23,638 nt of DNA from assembly GCA_010093515.1 (NCBI GenBank), contig MU001684.1, forward strand, positions 10,067-33,704. Reading direction: 5' to 3'. The notes under the pieces are model-generated. The model was not told where the DNA came from, searched no databases, and saw only the letters and a list, made by a program, of their open reading frames with translations. Made by a program: the position numbers and the translations under genes. Source of the stretch: Lineolata rhizophorae. Lineage: Eukaryota; Ascomycota; Dothideomycetes; Lineolatales; Lineolataceae. This document shows positions 1 through 8,748 of this stretch, piece after piece; the stretch's first letter is position 1; the number at the start of each line of letters is the position of its first letter.

Positions 1-1809
1 GGCAAAGCCGGGGTCGTCCGGCGCGAGGTCGCTAGGCCAGCAAGGGTTCTCCCACAACCCGTCGTCGCGCGCTGTGAGGTTTTGCCAGTGTTTGACCTCG
101 AACACCGGCTTCGGGACATTGATTCCGACAGAGGTGATGGTCGCTGAAGATGAAGTCAGTGGTTCAATCGGCCTCGCGCACTTTGGGGCTTGCTTACTTG
201 TGACACCACTTCCCGACGTCACCCTTGAAGTGGAGTTGACCGTGCGGTACAATGCCGAATGTCTCACTCGTGTGCTTTCAATGGTTGTAAACTCGCCATG
301 ATTTTCGCAAAACTGCCTCCATAACTGGCCAGCGCCGACGTTTTGGTTACTTGGTATATACCGTATCCGTTGGCCCACCGCCGGCCACTGGCTTCTAAGT
401 GTTGGCCAAAACAGCTTTGGCGGCCATTCGTCACGCTGGCACTTTGGGCTAGAGGTCGACAATGCTGTTGTTTTCGTGGTCAAGGTAGGCTGTTCGTACT
501 CGACCCACCCGGTTACCCAGGAATAGTGATGTTGAATTCCGGAAGGCACAATTCCCCCGCGCTTTGATGTGCTGTACCGCCTCGTGGCAGTTCCTTTCCC
601 ACTGCGCGTTGTTCCGTCTGAGCAAGTCCAGCGCACCATCTCTGGGATATCTGAGTAGACACTCATTACAGAACTAATAGTGAAGTATCAGTTAATTGCG
701 CCTGGACGCGAAGGTTATGTAGCCTACCGATAATGATAGCATGCCTGCGTGTATCGGCGGCTGCAAGTAAGCTCCGGAGTGGTAAGGGTAGTAGCTATTC
801 TCGTAGTCGTCGTCGTGTGCACGTGTTCTCGATTATCGCAGGAGGACTGTCCATCCGCCCGCTTGGCGAGGTGGCAGGCGGACGGAGTCGGCATGCTAGA
901 TGTGTCGGCATGAGTTGATCGGGCCCGGTTGCTTTCTGAAGACGGCCGAGAAGGTGTCCTAGAGTGAGAAGTGTCCGGGTGAGAAGTCTCCCTCGTAGTA
1001 GCAGTGCCCCTCGAGCTTGGATCGCCTTCCCTCGTGGAAGTGGCTCTCACGTGAGAAGTGTCCGTCGAACGAGAATCGTCCCTCGTTGACCCGTCCCGAG
1101 AATCGTCTCGACTCCGGCCGTCTGAGTCTCCCCGGCAGCCGCGCCCCCTTCTGCAACCCGTCCCGGAGATTCCCTGGACGCCGCGCAAGGTGGCAAACAT
1201 GCCGTCAATCATTTCAACGTACTCACTGTTTCCGCAGGGAAACAGCCAGTCCAAAAAGTCCTGAGAGCCCAGCCCGTTCTCCGCAAACGTCTTGGCTGCC
1301 GAGATCGCGGCTCTCATTCCGACCGATATTACCGTTCCAACGCCTGGGATACCTAGAGGGCCGTACTCGAGGACCAGACCGAGAGCGTTCTTGAGGATGG
1401 CGCAGCCAATGTCGCCGATTGCGGGCAGGGCGAGCACGATTTCCTGGAACAGTTCCTCCACGAAGGGCATGTCGCAGATGCATTCTCCTATGGTATACTG
1501 ATTCCCTTCCGGGTCGGTGTACAGCGGCGTGCCGTTTCCGGGAGTGTCCGCAGAACAGGTCACGGAATGAGCGCCGCCCGTCGCCAGATCTCCGCACTGC
1601 GGCTCACAGATCTCGAGCCCTGTCAGCCCCCGAGTCGTGCCAAGGTACTTGCGGCAAAGGCCCTGGTCCTGCAGGCCGACGGTGTTCTGCTCGAACTCCT
1701 CTTCGGTCTCCCTATTTGGCTTAGCCTCGCGACGGTATACTTGGAGATCAGTAAGGGATGACACGACATCGGCAATTGCTACAAACAACAACAAAATGAA
1801 CGGCTTCAT
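1..1809 (-). CDS. Large secreted Cys-rich protein, 3' end beyond window; exons 728-1809 and <1-673
   Basis: Starts at ATG 1809. Residues 1-18 form a signal peptide (hydrophobic FILLLFVAIA), followed by a dibasic RR at 26-27. A Cys-rich segment (51-112) contains CEPQC and CICD. A hydrophobic Gly/Ala region (118-175) may be an amphipathic or membrane-active helix pair. Residues 218-335 are a Ser/Arg/Asp/Thr-rich linker with RDDSR-type repeats and a KR at 316-317. The first ORF stops at 724, but a GTAGGC donor at 727 and a TTAG acceptor at 674 give a 54-nt intron with a CTGAT branch. Splicing joins CG|T in frame to an open frame that reaches base 1, so at least 585 residues lie in the window. 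The second part has CQRDEWPP (439-446) and a GAGQLWRQFC motif. From memory these resemble NucA/NucB-like nuclease folds (CDExPxAS and a QG-L pattern), so an extracellular nuclease-like C-terminus is a tentative idea. Product unproven; coding status strong. Confidence 0.82.
674..727 (-). other. Intron of the secreted Cys-rich protein gene (54 nt)
   Basis: Read on the minus strand it begins GTAGGC and ends CACTATTAG, with TTAACTGATA as a plausible branch site. Removing it fuses the signal-peptide exon to a further open frame of 673 nt without changing frame. Without it the downstream 670 bp of clean minus-strand coding sequence would have no start. Confidence 0.75.
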
Positions 1810-1835
1810 AGCGAGACCGGAAAAGGGATGAACAG

Positions 1836-1895
1836 ACTGAACAAAGACTGAAAATAAACTGAGCGGAAACTGAACGGAAACTGAATGAAAACTGA
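1836..1895 (-). repeat. Six ACTGA copies at exact 11-bp period in the leader of the secreted-protein gene
   Basis: ACTGA begins at 1836, 1847, 1858, 1869, 1880 and 1891, always 11 bp apart; the spacer bases vary (mostly A and G). On the transcribed (minus) strand this is TCAGT every 11 nt, 27-86 bp upstream of ATG 1809, so it lies in the 5' leader or core promoter. It may be a minisatellite or a helically phased binding array; the sequence cannot tell which. Confidence 0.8.
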
Positions 1896-2047
1896 CTTAC
1901 CATATTGCGAACCGTTAAGGCTTAATAAATAGATTCCGGAGCGCTAGGAACGAGTGGAAAGCCACGTCTCTAAAGCAGACTCCATCCACATCTTCAGATA
2001 GCAGCTGTTCGTGGCATCGCCGCCGCCTTCCGGCTTTGATGGGGGCG
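1896..2047. other. Intergenic: upstream region of the secreted-protein gene
   Basis: Contains an A/T-rich stretch (about 1,920-1,935, reading CTATTTATTAAG on the minus strand) that could serve as a weak TATA element for the gene starting at 1809. No other gene is visible. Confidence 0.3.
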
Positions 2048-2479
2048 TAGAGTTCGTGTGGTGGCGGGTCGACTATTTGTGACACTTTTCAGAGTCCTAT
2101 TAGCCAGGTACTCCACGGAGGCCGCACAGTCAATGCGGCAACTCGAGGACGCCGCCTCTTTATTGTTGCAAAATGTCCGTTACAGCTCCAACATAATAAG
2201 TCCAACAGAATTCCCGTGCCACATGTATGGCGAGATGGGCGGCGAGGTGAGGCTAAGTCGACCAAAGAGAATGCTGGCCTCCGCGGCTTATCAAACCCAG
2301 CAACGGTGCCTATCAAAGATGCAGAGACGAAGGCGAATAGATTCCAGAAGGAAATAGCCAGAGAAATTGCACTTCCACGCGCTGTGCGGCTTAGCAAATC
2401 GATTGGAAAATCGCCCTCCCGCACTGGCACTCCGCATGGTAAGCAAAAAACTTGTGTAGTCGAGACAAAAGCGCTATAA
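2048..2479 (+). other. Orphan open frame, possible exon or gene remnant
   Basis: A plus-strand frame is open for about 143 codons (after TAG near 2,045 to the stop at 2,477-2,479) but has no ATG in its N-terminal part. It has a possible acceptor TTTTCAG at 2,086-2,092 and a strong-looking donor GTAAGC at 2,439, so it could be an internal exon of about 346 nt. The translation is basic and Lys/Arg/Ser-rich, with no domain I recognise. A TATAAA at 2,475-2,480 overlaps its end and points rightward, but only an 18-codon ORF (ATG near 2,541) follows. It may equally be a relic. Confidence 0.25.
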
Positions 2480-2644
2480 AGCACTCAGTCAGTTCATACA
2501 CCACAGGATAAGCTTGTGCAAACTTAAACTTGCCGAAAAGTATGCATTTAACTTTTTTTCCGAACGTACAAACTACGAACCTATCGGCGTGCCAATGAGT
2601 TCGGCAATTGTTCGGAGATATGTCGGCTTCTGTTGATTCTGGAT

Positions 2645-2726
2645 ATCTAGAACGGGAAGACCAAGTGCATTCACGTTAGAAAATGGTGCTGAGGCTGCAT
2701 GAATACATAGGCGCCTGTCAGAGGGT
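2645..2726 (-). repeat. Copy A of a diverged coding-like repeat (partner at 8,012-8,100)
   Basis: Read on the minus strand it contains ATGCAGCCTCAG, then a stretch encoding NVNALGLPVL. The copy at 8,012-8,100 has the same 12-mer and encodes NVNGLGLPIP. The upstream parts also match (CCCTCTGACAGGCGCCT versus CCCCCTAACAGGTGTCT), with mostly transition differences. Here the frame is open for 86 codons (2,573-2,833) but starts only with GTG, so it is a fragment of an unrecognised gene or element. Confidence 0.5.
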
Positions 2727-2794
2727 TCCCATTTTGATAGATACCGTCGAAAGAAACGTTTTGCTACTGGAGGCTGCGGAAGCGAGTCGAGTGT

Positions 2795-3019
2795 ATGGCC
2801 GCGTACGTAGAGCACACTAGATACAGAGCACACAAGAAAATGTCAGAATGGGCTGTGTTTCATGTTGCTCTGATTTTAGTGTATGTAATGTGGTTTACGT
2901 GCGCAATCTCGTACACAGTGGTGAAAACCAACTTCCGCTCGCTGCGTAGCATCAACCAAAATCAATTATACCATTTCCAACAGAAAACAGCCCCCAAGCC
3001 TGCAGCTGCTCACTCATAG
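2795..3019 (+). CDS. Possible small single-pass membrane protein (74 aa)
   Basis: ATG at 2795. The translation has a basic start (HTRYRAHKK), then a 25-residue hydrophobic span (WAVFHVALILVYVMW...) that would make one membrane helix, and a polar Gln/Lys tail. It overlaps, on the other strand, the open frame that holds repeat copy A. There is no recognisable family or clear promoter, so it may be chance. Confidence 0.2.
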   Translation: MAAYVEHTRYRAHKKMSEWAVFHVALILVYVMWFTCAISYTVVKTNFRSLRSINQNQLYHFQQKTAPKPAAAHS

Positions 3020-3176
3020 ACCAATCATAGCATGAAGCGCAAATAAGGCGTGAGTATTAAGAGCGTTCGTTCATCAAATGTTACACTTGCATGGATCTCT
3101 TCTCACTGTGCACGCGGTAATTATAGGACCATTAAAGCAGAAGAGGCCTATTACTCGCGCGTCTGATGTTGCTACC
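3020..3176. other. Short non-coding stretch before the TATA box
   Basis: No open frame or RNA gene is visible. It leads into the TATA box at 3,177. Confidence 0.3.
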
Positions 3177-3186
3177 TATATATAAA
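3177..3186 (+). promoter_or_regulatory. TATA box TATATATAAA and pyrimidine-rich leader
   Basis: TATATATAAA is followed by about 110 nt of C/T-rich sequence typical of fungal 5' leaders, ending at ATG 3299. The leader also has a GTAAGA donor-like site at 3,294, just before that ATG. It apparently served the decayed locus downstream. Confidence 0.5.
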
Positions 3187-3298
3187 CAACCACCGCATTT
3201 ACGCAATGTCTCCTCGTCTTTACATTAACTCTACAGCATCTACCTTCACTATCTCATTTCAATACTTCAGTTCTACGTATCGATACAATCACGGTAAG

Positions 3299-4550
3299 AT
3301 GTCTAGTGTAAGTCTCCCATTGGGAGACAAGATCGAAAATGTCGATTAAGCCAAGTTAGATAGTACGGAGAGACAATTGATAATGCGTAATCGAATACTG
3401 GAGACAGAATGGGGGAGCAAGGAGCGGGAACTCGTGCAGTTCTAACAGCCTTCAATTCACGTGGAATACCTCAACGCTTACCACATTCACCATTACTCTA
3501 CGCTGACCGTTTCGCCTAACGAAACACTAACCGCCAAGGGCCCAACGCTATCTTCTTGAACTTGCAAAGGGAGGTTTCTAGACGTACATTATTCGGATGG
3601 CCGCGAACATGGGGACTCTATCCACCGCATAACTTCCATAGATACCCTCCGTCTCGTACGCGAGCAACTTTGCAAAATTCTAGACGAGATTTTCCACGCC
3701 ATTAGCTACCACGAAGGGTGAAATGTCTTCGAAGATACATTGGCATCTCATGGGTACACTAGCACCGCTAAGGCTACTCTGATACATTTTGCTAAGCATT
3801 TGAAACACAAGGCCGACATTCACGACCGTCCTCGCCGGATATATAACCACCATATGCTGATTCGTCTCGGGAATATCGATCATAACAAGTGAATGCCGAG
3901 CCGCCGAACACCCTTAGAAATATGAACGCCAACAAAATGCCGGTCATCGACTTTGAGCGCTCGGCAGTGAAAGAGGGAACTCGCTATCCGTTGACCCCTA
4001 TGTCACTGCACAAGCTCACGCGGACATCGAACCAGTAGCCGCCACATCTCAAGGCCGCTGAGAATATGTATATATTCACGAGTTAGCCTTGAAATGCAAT
4101 CTCGCCCCGGTTTTCAACGAGCGAAGGGTTCGAGTTGTCCGACGTCGATCACGTTGCTGTGAATGGATTTGGACCGTGGTTATTGAGCGATCGCAAGCCA
4201 GGGATGTCTACCCTAAAAGAAAGGATTCGAAGTGACATTATATCAGCCCACTAACTCTACGGACAAGACACCCGACTAGATTGTAGACGGCAGCCAAAAG
4301 ACGTAGAATGCTTTGCTGACTCAGTCACTTCACCTGGCGCTCAAGTTCTCAGTCTCGATACGGCGAAGGTAGAGCACTATGTCCAGTTCGTGATTTCGCT
4401 CCAAGTTGGATATCAACTACGGCGTGCTAGGCTCACACATGACTACTACAAGATCCCCTAGAAGGCACAGCGGATGTACAGACCGTGGCACACGAACTCA
4501 CCAAGAACGGCTTGTCCGACACGATGCGAACTGGCAATTACGGACACTCA
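3299..4550 (+). pseudogene. Decayed protein-coding locus, family not recognised
   Basis: From ATG 3299 one frame stays protein-like for about 590 bp (to about 3,891) although it is interrupted by several stops. Another frame takes over from about 3,937 to 4,550, again with several stops. Segments such as ITSIDTLRLVREQL and FEDTLASHGYTSTAK in the first frame, and VAVNGFGPWLLSDRK in the second, have the helical, mixed composition of real protein. Most stops are codons that one C-to-T change would make from CAA, CAG or CGA, as in repeat-induced point mutation or cytosine deamination. I do not recognise the family. The TATA box and leader in front suggest it was once expressed. An alternative is a gene with many introns, but stops this dense are hard to splice out. 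Confidence 0.5.
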
Positions 4551-5078
4551 TTTTTGACGCCGGTGACGAGCTGCCGTCGTCACATGTCTACCTTGCAGGT
4601 CTTCTCGTTGTCTTGCAAAACTCCCAAGCCACCAAAAAGGCCGAAGGAGATCGTTCGTTAACAGCCTTGCAGCTTTAGAGCCAAATGGCGAGACAAATAC
4701 GACGCCACCTAGGCATGTCGTGATGGCTCGCAGGCATTCAATAGCCTGGGTCACACAAATGAGATGTACGTCTCGTCTGAGCACAGATGGATCAATTTCA
4801 TGGCCTTCTCCGCAAAGTTGGCCTCGTCTGAGCTTCAACCTGGAACGCAAACGATAGCCTTCGGGCTGGCAGAGCTTCACGATGTTCTAGAGATGGATCC
4901 AGAAAAGGCATATGCAGCGCGAAGGGCGAAGAGATTTCACGAGCGAAGCAGGCCGTTGGGACCGGAACAGTTGTTCAGCATCGACGTGTGGCGGCGGGCG
5001 CAGTGGATACTGAATGCAGCTTCAGAATTAAAATCGGCGGGGCTAGAAGATAGTCACCAAGGGGAAGTGGATAGCTGA
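4406..5078 (+). pseudogene. Degraded DUF3632-like fragment
   Basis: Protein-like sequence moves between frames: 4,406-4,678 (has HVYLAGLLVVLQNSQ), a middle part in a second frame, and a clean 3' part from about 4,713 to the stop at 5,076-5,078. The last part contains HRWINFMAFSAKL, LAELHDVLE and VWRRAQWILNAA. From memory these match the order of conserved patches in the fungal DUF3632 family (W-NLNAF-ARL, then ALRDALE, then AAQWI). The frame changes at about 4,680-4,713 could be an unrecognised intron, but no good donor/acceptor pair is visible. It may be the tail of the decayed locus upstream or a separate gene. Confidence 0.42.
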
Positions 5079-5377
5079 GAATGAAAAACTGTGGGCGGGG
5101 TCCGCAGGTTTATGAGTAGAGAGGTGGTGCTTCTGGAAGGAGAGATTGCGACGCCTAGCCAGCCGACCCGAGCGAGCTCAGTCAAGAGGCAAAAGGGTCT
5201 GCAAATGCAGCGGCGCAGAATATGAACTACACGGCGAGTCTACTGGGTCGAACAAAAGAGCCTCGTCGTGACACAAAAACCCATACTCGCCGGCGGACAA
5301 GAATAGGCTAGAGCTTCGGACACCTGTGTACATTATTCTTCCAAGACATTCGTCGTATTAGCTCTGACAGGCTACAG
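5079..5377. other. Intergenic, 3' flank of the HET gene
   Basis: No gene is seen. The part next to 5,377 should include the 3' UTR of the HET gene, which is on the minus strand. Confidence 0.4.
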
Positions 5378-7583
5378 TTAGGCCAAGGCAATATTTTTCC
5401 GGCGTCTGACTTTGTCGCAAACTGGTAAGAACAAGTCGCTTCGGATTGTCATAGTTCCGATTCGTCTCGCAACTCCACCTTCCCATTCGATCAAGATAAA
5501 CATGCACAAAGCTTGGAGGTATTTCTTGTTCTCACCGACAAAAATGCCTTCCCAGGTAGCTTGGCCCAGCTCCCTGTAGAAATCACCATTAGTTTTATCA
5601 TCCTTCAAGAGTCTTACCCATCCAGACTCTTTTTCTAGATGCGCAGAACCATTTTCTAATGGAATCGGATGACCGATCCACCTGTACTCGTCCTCCTGCA
5701 CACCCCACTGCTGTTTCCTTAGACGAAATTGCACCACTGAAGCATAGAGGTGCAAGCGATGCGAAAGCTTTCCTTGGGTCCTCTCCGCTTGCGGCAGCTG
5801 CCGGTATGTGATGAGGTCTACGAGGGTGCCATCTTTCATCTCCACCTGAACGGAACACTCATTGTCCATTTCCGCTCGTTGGTCGTAGAATGAAAATGCG
5901 TTGACGCGACGATCCCACCCAGTCCACGACCAGCTAGGAAAATGCGTTCTCCTCGCAGAGGGAGCCTCGACGAGGTCCCAACAAAGGCCTCGAAGCAGTC
6001 CTTCGTCCGGCTTGTCAGGGCTAGCCCTATCAAATAGGGAGTCGGAGAGAATTGGAACCCCCCACACATGGTAGAGCGGATTGGCAGGGTCTTCCTCATA
6101 GGCCGAGAAAACTCCAGAAATTGCATTCAAGTAGTCCGAATTGTAGCTGAGGTTCCTTCGCGAGTATTCACCAATACGATCCTTGACAGCAATGCTTGAC
6201 TCTCCCGACATTTTCGTGTCGTCAAAGACCCTTGAACCAAACCGTTCAGGGACCGAGTTTTCAACGCGTCCCGTAGAGGTGTCCCTGGCGCCATTCATGG
6301 CCTCGCGCCAGGCCGTAGATCGACATTCGAAATAAGCTTGGCTGGCTGTGAAGAAAATCCGTCGCATTGAGAGGATCCCCTCCTGGTACGTCCACCCTCT
6401 GGTCAACCATTTGGATTTTTGGACTTCGTTAGTCGGGTTCTGAAGGGACGAGAGTAATTTCTTTCCGGCAATATCGGCCGACATCTGGGGGCCGCGCCCT
6501 TTTCCCCGCACTCCGGGAAAACCGAAGGAATCGTCTTGACCGGCGGCGGCAACTAGAGTCACAACCGCATTCTGATACACCAAGTTCATGGCTGCAATTT
6601 GGAGCTGCTTCTTCTCGCTCTCATTTTGCGCAATGCAGTATCGGTCAACCCACAGATACCGCAACCCAAGAGAACGCGTCGCCACGATGGCATCCTCGAT
6701 GACTTCGGGAAAATTGTTCGGTCCGTAGTCCCTCGGGGGGCCCCAGCTGGAAGCAGTCAGCGCAAATACCGAAACATAGAAGGGAGGGAGTACCGCACAC
6801 GTAACTTAGAGCGACATATTCGTCGTCCCCAGATGAGTCTACGAGCTCTCTCGTTTCTGTGTCCATCAGGCGCAAGAAAGGGACGGGGCGGAATACGTTA
6901 ACGCGACATCGTTCGTGGTGCGACCTGCAATGCCGGAGTTGCCAACCGACAATGTCGAAGTCGATCGCTTCGTTTGACACCAATCGAAGTGAATACGGCG
7001 GCGACGCGGCCGAGAGCGAGTGCAAGCCGATGAACTCGAATTGAGTCAACCATCTCAACATCTGGCTCGGTTCTTGCAGCTCTCTCCAATGCATGGTCGG
7101 GCTGACGGCGAGCACGACTGTGTCGGGAGCGGTAACATCATCTTCCGCGTCGGGGACTGCCTGCCACAACAGTTTGCCAGAGAAAGCGCGCAGCTCGAAC
7201 TCTGCGCCGTCGTACGTATCTTCGGCGACGGGAGCGAGGATGCACTTCAGCATCTGGCAGAAGGGACAAAAGTCGGCGAAGATCTGCGCGGCCCAGCAGC
7301 CCAAGGAGAGCACGAGATTGCCGTGTCGGCCATGGATATCGGCGCAGCAGAGGACCTGCGGAAAATCGATTTGCGCGCAACGCAGACAAAGCCCGTCAGG
7401 GTCTTGCGGACCAGCTCTCGTGATCTCGCTACGCTTTTCTTCTACAGCAACGTCGTCAAACCGAGCGCTCGCATGCCCTGCAGTGTCATCTTCGGCCGAG
7501 GCCTTGTCTTGGGCGACCGCATCCCGGCGCCGAGTGCGGGACCGGATCGCCGAGAGGGCGCTTGTCTTTAGGGTCTTGAACAT
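5378..7583 (-). CDS. HET-domain (heterokaryon incompatibility) protein, exons 6799-7583 and 5378-6746
   Basis: HET proteins trigger death of fused cells with unlike genotypes and are thought to have a TIR-like core. Splicing out 6,747-6,798 yields 717 aa. Seen in order: LCLRCAQIDF and CPFCQ in the N-terminal part, RLMDTETRELV, then YVALSYV|WGPPRDYG exactly across the splice junction (about residue 262). Next come PEVIEDAI, LGLRYLWVDRYCI, the GWTYQEGILSMRRIFF block and WSWTGWD. These are the hallmarks of the family, in the right order and at typical length. I take the first ATG at 7583 as the start. The frame is open upstream to a GTG at 7805, but no ATG precedes. Neighbouring DNA holds gene fragments, usual around HET genes. 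No partner gene such as a NACHT or STAND protein is fused or adjacent. It appears intact. Confidence 0.93.
6747..6798 (-). other. Intron of the HET gene (52 nt)
   Basis: On the minus strand it starts GTGCGG, has GCGCTGAC as a branch site and ends GCTTCCAG. It splits the Val codon of the conserved ALSYVWG motif. Without splicing the motif reads ALSYVCG and the frame then ends before the downstream HET blocks. Confidence 0.88.
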
Positions 7584-8011
7584 GAGGCCAAGCAACGGGT
7601 GCGACGGGAGCGCGTGGTGCGGAGCGCCAGTGGTGAGACCGAGGGAGAACAGCCTGGGCGCGGCGGCGTCGGAGGGACGATCTCCCGGCACGCCGCCCCT
7701 TTTCTCCTTGATATCGGCTCGCAGCTGCAGAACGCAGTCTCGAACGTGCGTGTCCCTCTTCACGGAAGTCAAGCACGCTCGGTTGTCCTGATGCCTCGTG
7801 TGCACTCATCACAGAATTGCCGCTTCCGAAATCGTCCTCCCACGTGCCCGTTCGCGCTCTATCCTTTAGCACGCCGTTAGAAGCGACCGCACTCCAACGC
7901 GCTCAGACGTTCCGGCCATCAGCATTTCATTTTTTTGGCGAGTGGTAGCAGGCATTTGTCCGGCGACGAAAGCCGTGCGCAGCACGCCGCAACTGGTCGA
8001 CGATGCAGACG
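7584..8011. other. Intergenic, promoter side of the HET gene
   Basis: GC-rich up to about 7,870. It should contain the HET promoter and leader, but no TATA box stands out. A minus-strand ATG at 7,872 opens a 128-codon frame antisense to nothing known. Its first 40 codons look protein-like and could be an extra 5' exon of the HET gene, although I find no convincing donor. Confidence 0.35.
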
Positions 8012-8100
8012 CCCCCTAACAGGTGTCTCAACGGCGTATTTATGCAGCCTCAGATAGTACTGTTCTCAATGTCAATGGACTTGGCCTACCCATTCCAGAG
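8012..8100 (+). repeat. Copy B of a diverged coding-like repeat (partner at 2,645-2,726)
   Basis: Contains ATGCAGCCTCAG and, in the matching frame, NVNGLGLPIP, aligned to NVNALGLPVL of copy A on the opposite strand. One stop lies just upstream in this frame, so it cannot be an intact gene as it stands. Confidence 0.5.
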
Positions 8101-8748
8101 CTCCACCGGAATCTGACAATCCGTTATGCCATCTTTGGACACCTGGCGCTGGTTTCACGCCGAATTTGGCGAAAGGACGGTTGGCAAATGCCGCATTGCT
8201 CCTTCGCGTTCGTCCCCACCTTTCGTCTTTCGCTTCAATCTATTTTTCTTGGTCGACACTATTGTTTTCCTGACCGATTTCTAGGGGTCGATTCATGTTC
8301 CCCGTTTTAGCTGGCCCATCCCACGGGCCGAGCTTCCAACGAGCCTCTTAGCGAAGGCGGACTTTCGGTCTCTTAGCAATCCGCCATGACATGGGCTATC
8401 GTCACATGCATCGCAGATGTTATCTGACTACGAACCTCGCTGCTTCCCAGTAGTACTTGCATCGGTTCGCGCAGGGCCACCATAGGTGCCCATCGACTGA
8501 TTATTCCCACCAACACTTTGTTATCACATTCTGGAATTCACAGCTGGTTCAGGTTCAATACCTTTATACCACTTAGGCGGCTGCCTGTGAGGACGGACAC
8601 GCCTGTAATTGAGACCAAGGAACCGCCAGGTCAATGCCTGCATGGTTTGTTGAAAACCAAACGGTACTTCAGCCCAGCTTGCAATGCTCTATGAACACGC
8701 TTTTCTTCTCAGTCATTCCCCAATACAACCCAGTTCCAATTCTTCCAT
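8101..8748. other. Intergenic, 3' flank of the disordered-protein gene
   Basis: No convincing gene is seen. Plus-strand open frames here (for example 8,023-8,310) have low-complexity translations or carry the decayed repeat copy B. Confidence 0.4.

Noticed and set aside
959-1597. Open frames of 65-125 codons in other frames of the secreted-protein gene
   Set aside because: Shadows of its low-complexity SR-rich segment and Gly-rich core.
4200-4225. tRNA T-arm-like TTCGAATCC on the minus strand
   Set aside because: No matching acceptor, D or anticodon stem could be laid out around it.
6859-7791. Long plus-strand frames of 183 and 232 codons
   Set aside because: They are antisense to HET exon 1 in GC-rich DNA; the minus frame carries the conserved motifs.
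7584-7805. Longer HET protein starting at GTG 7805
   Set aside because: GTG is not a normal start in fungi; the first ATG in the frame is 7583, and the extra 74 residues resemble no HET N-terminus I know.
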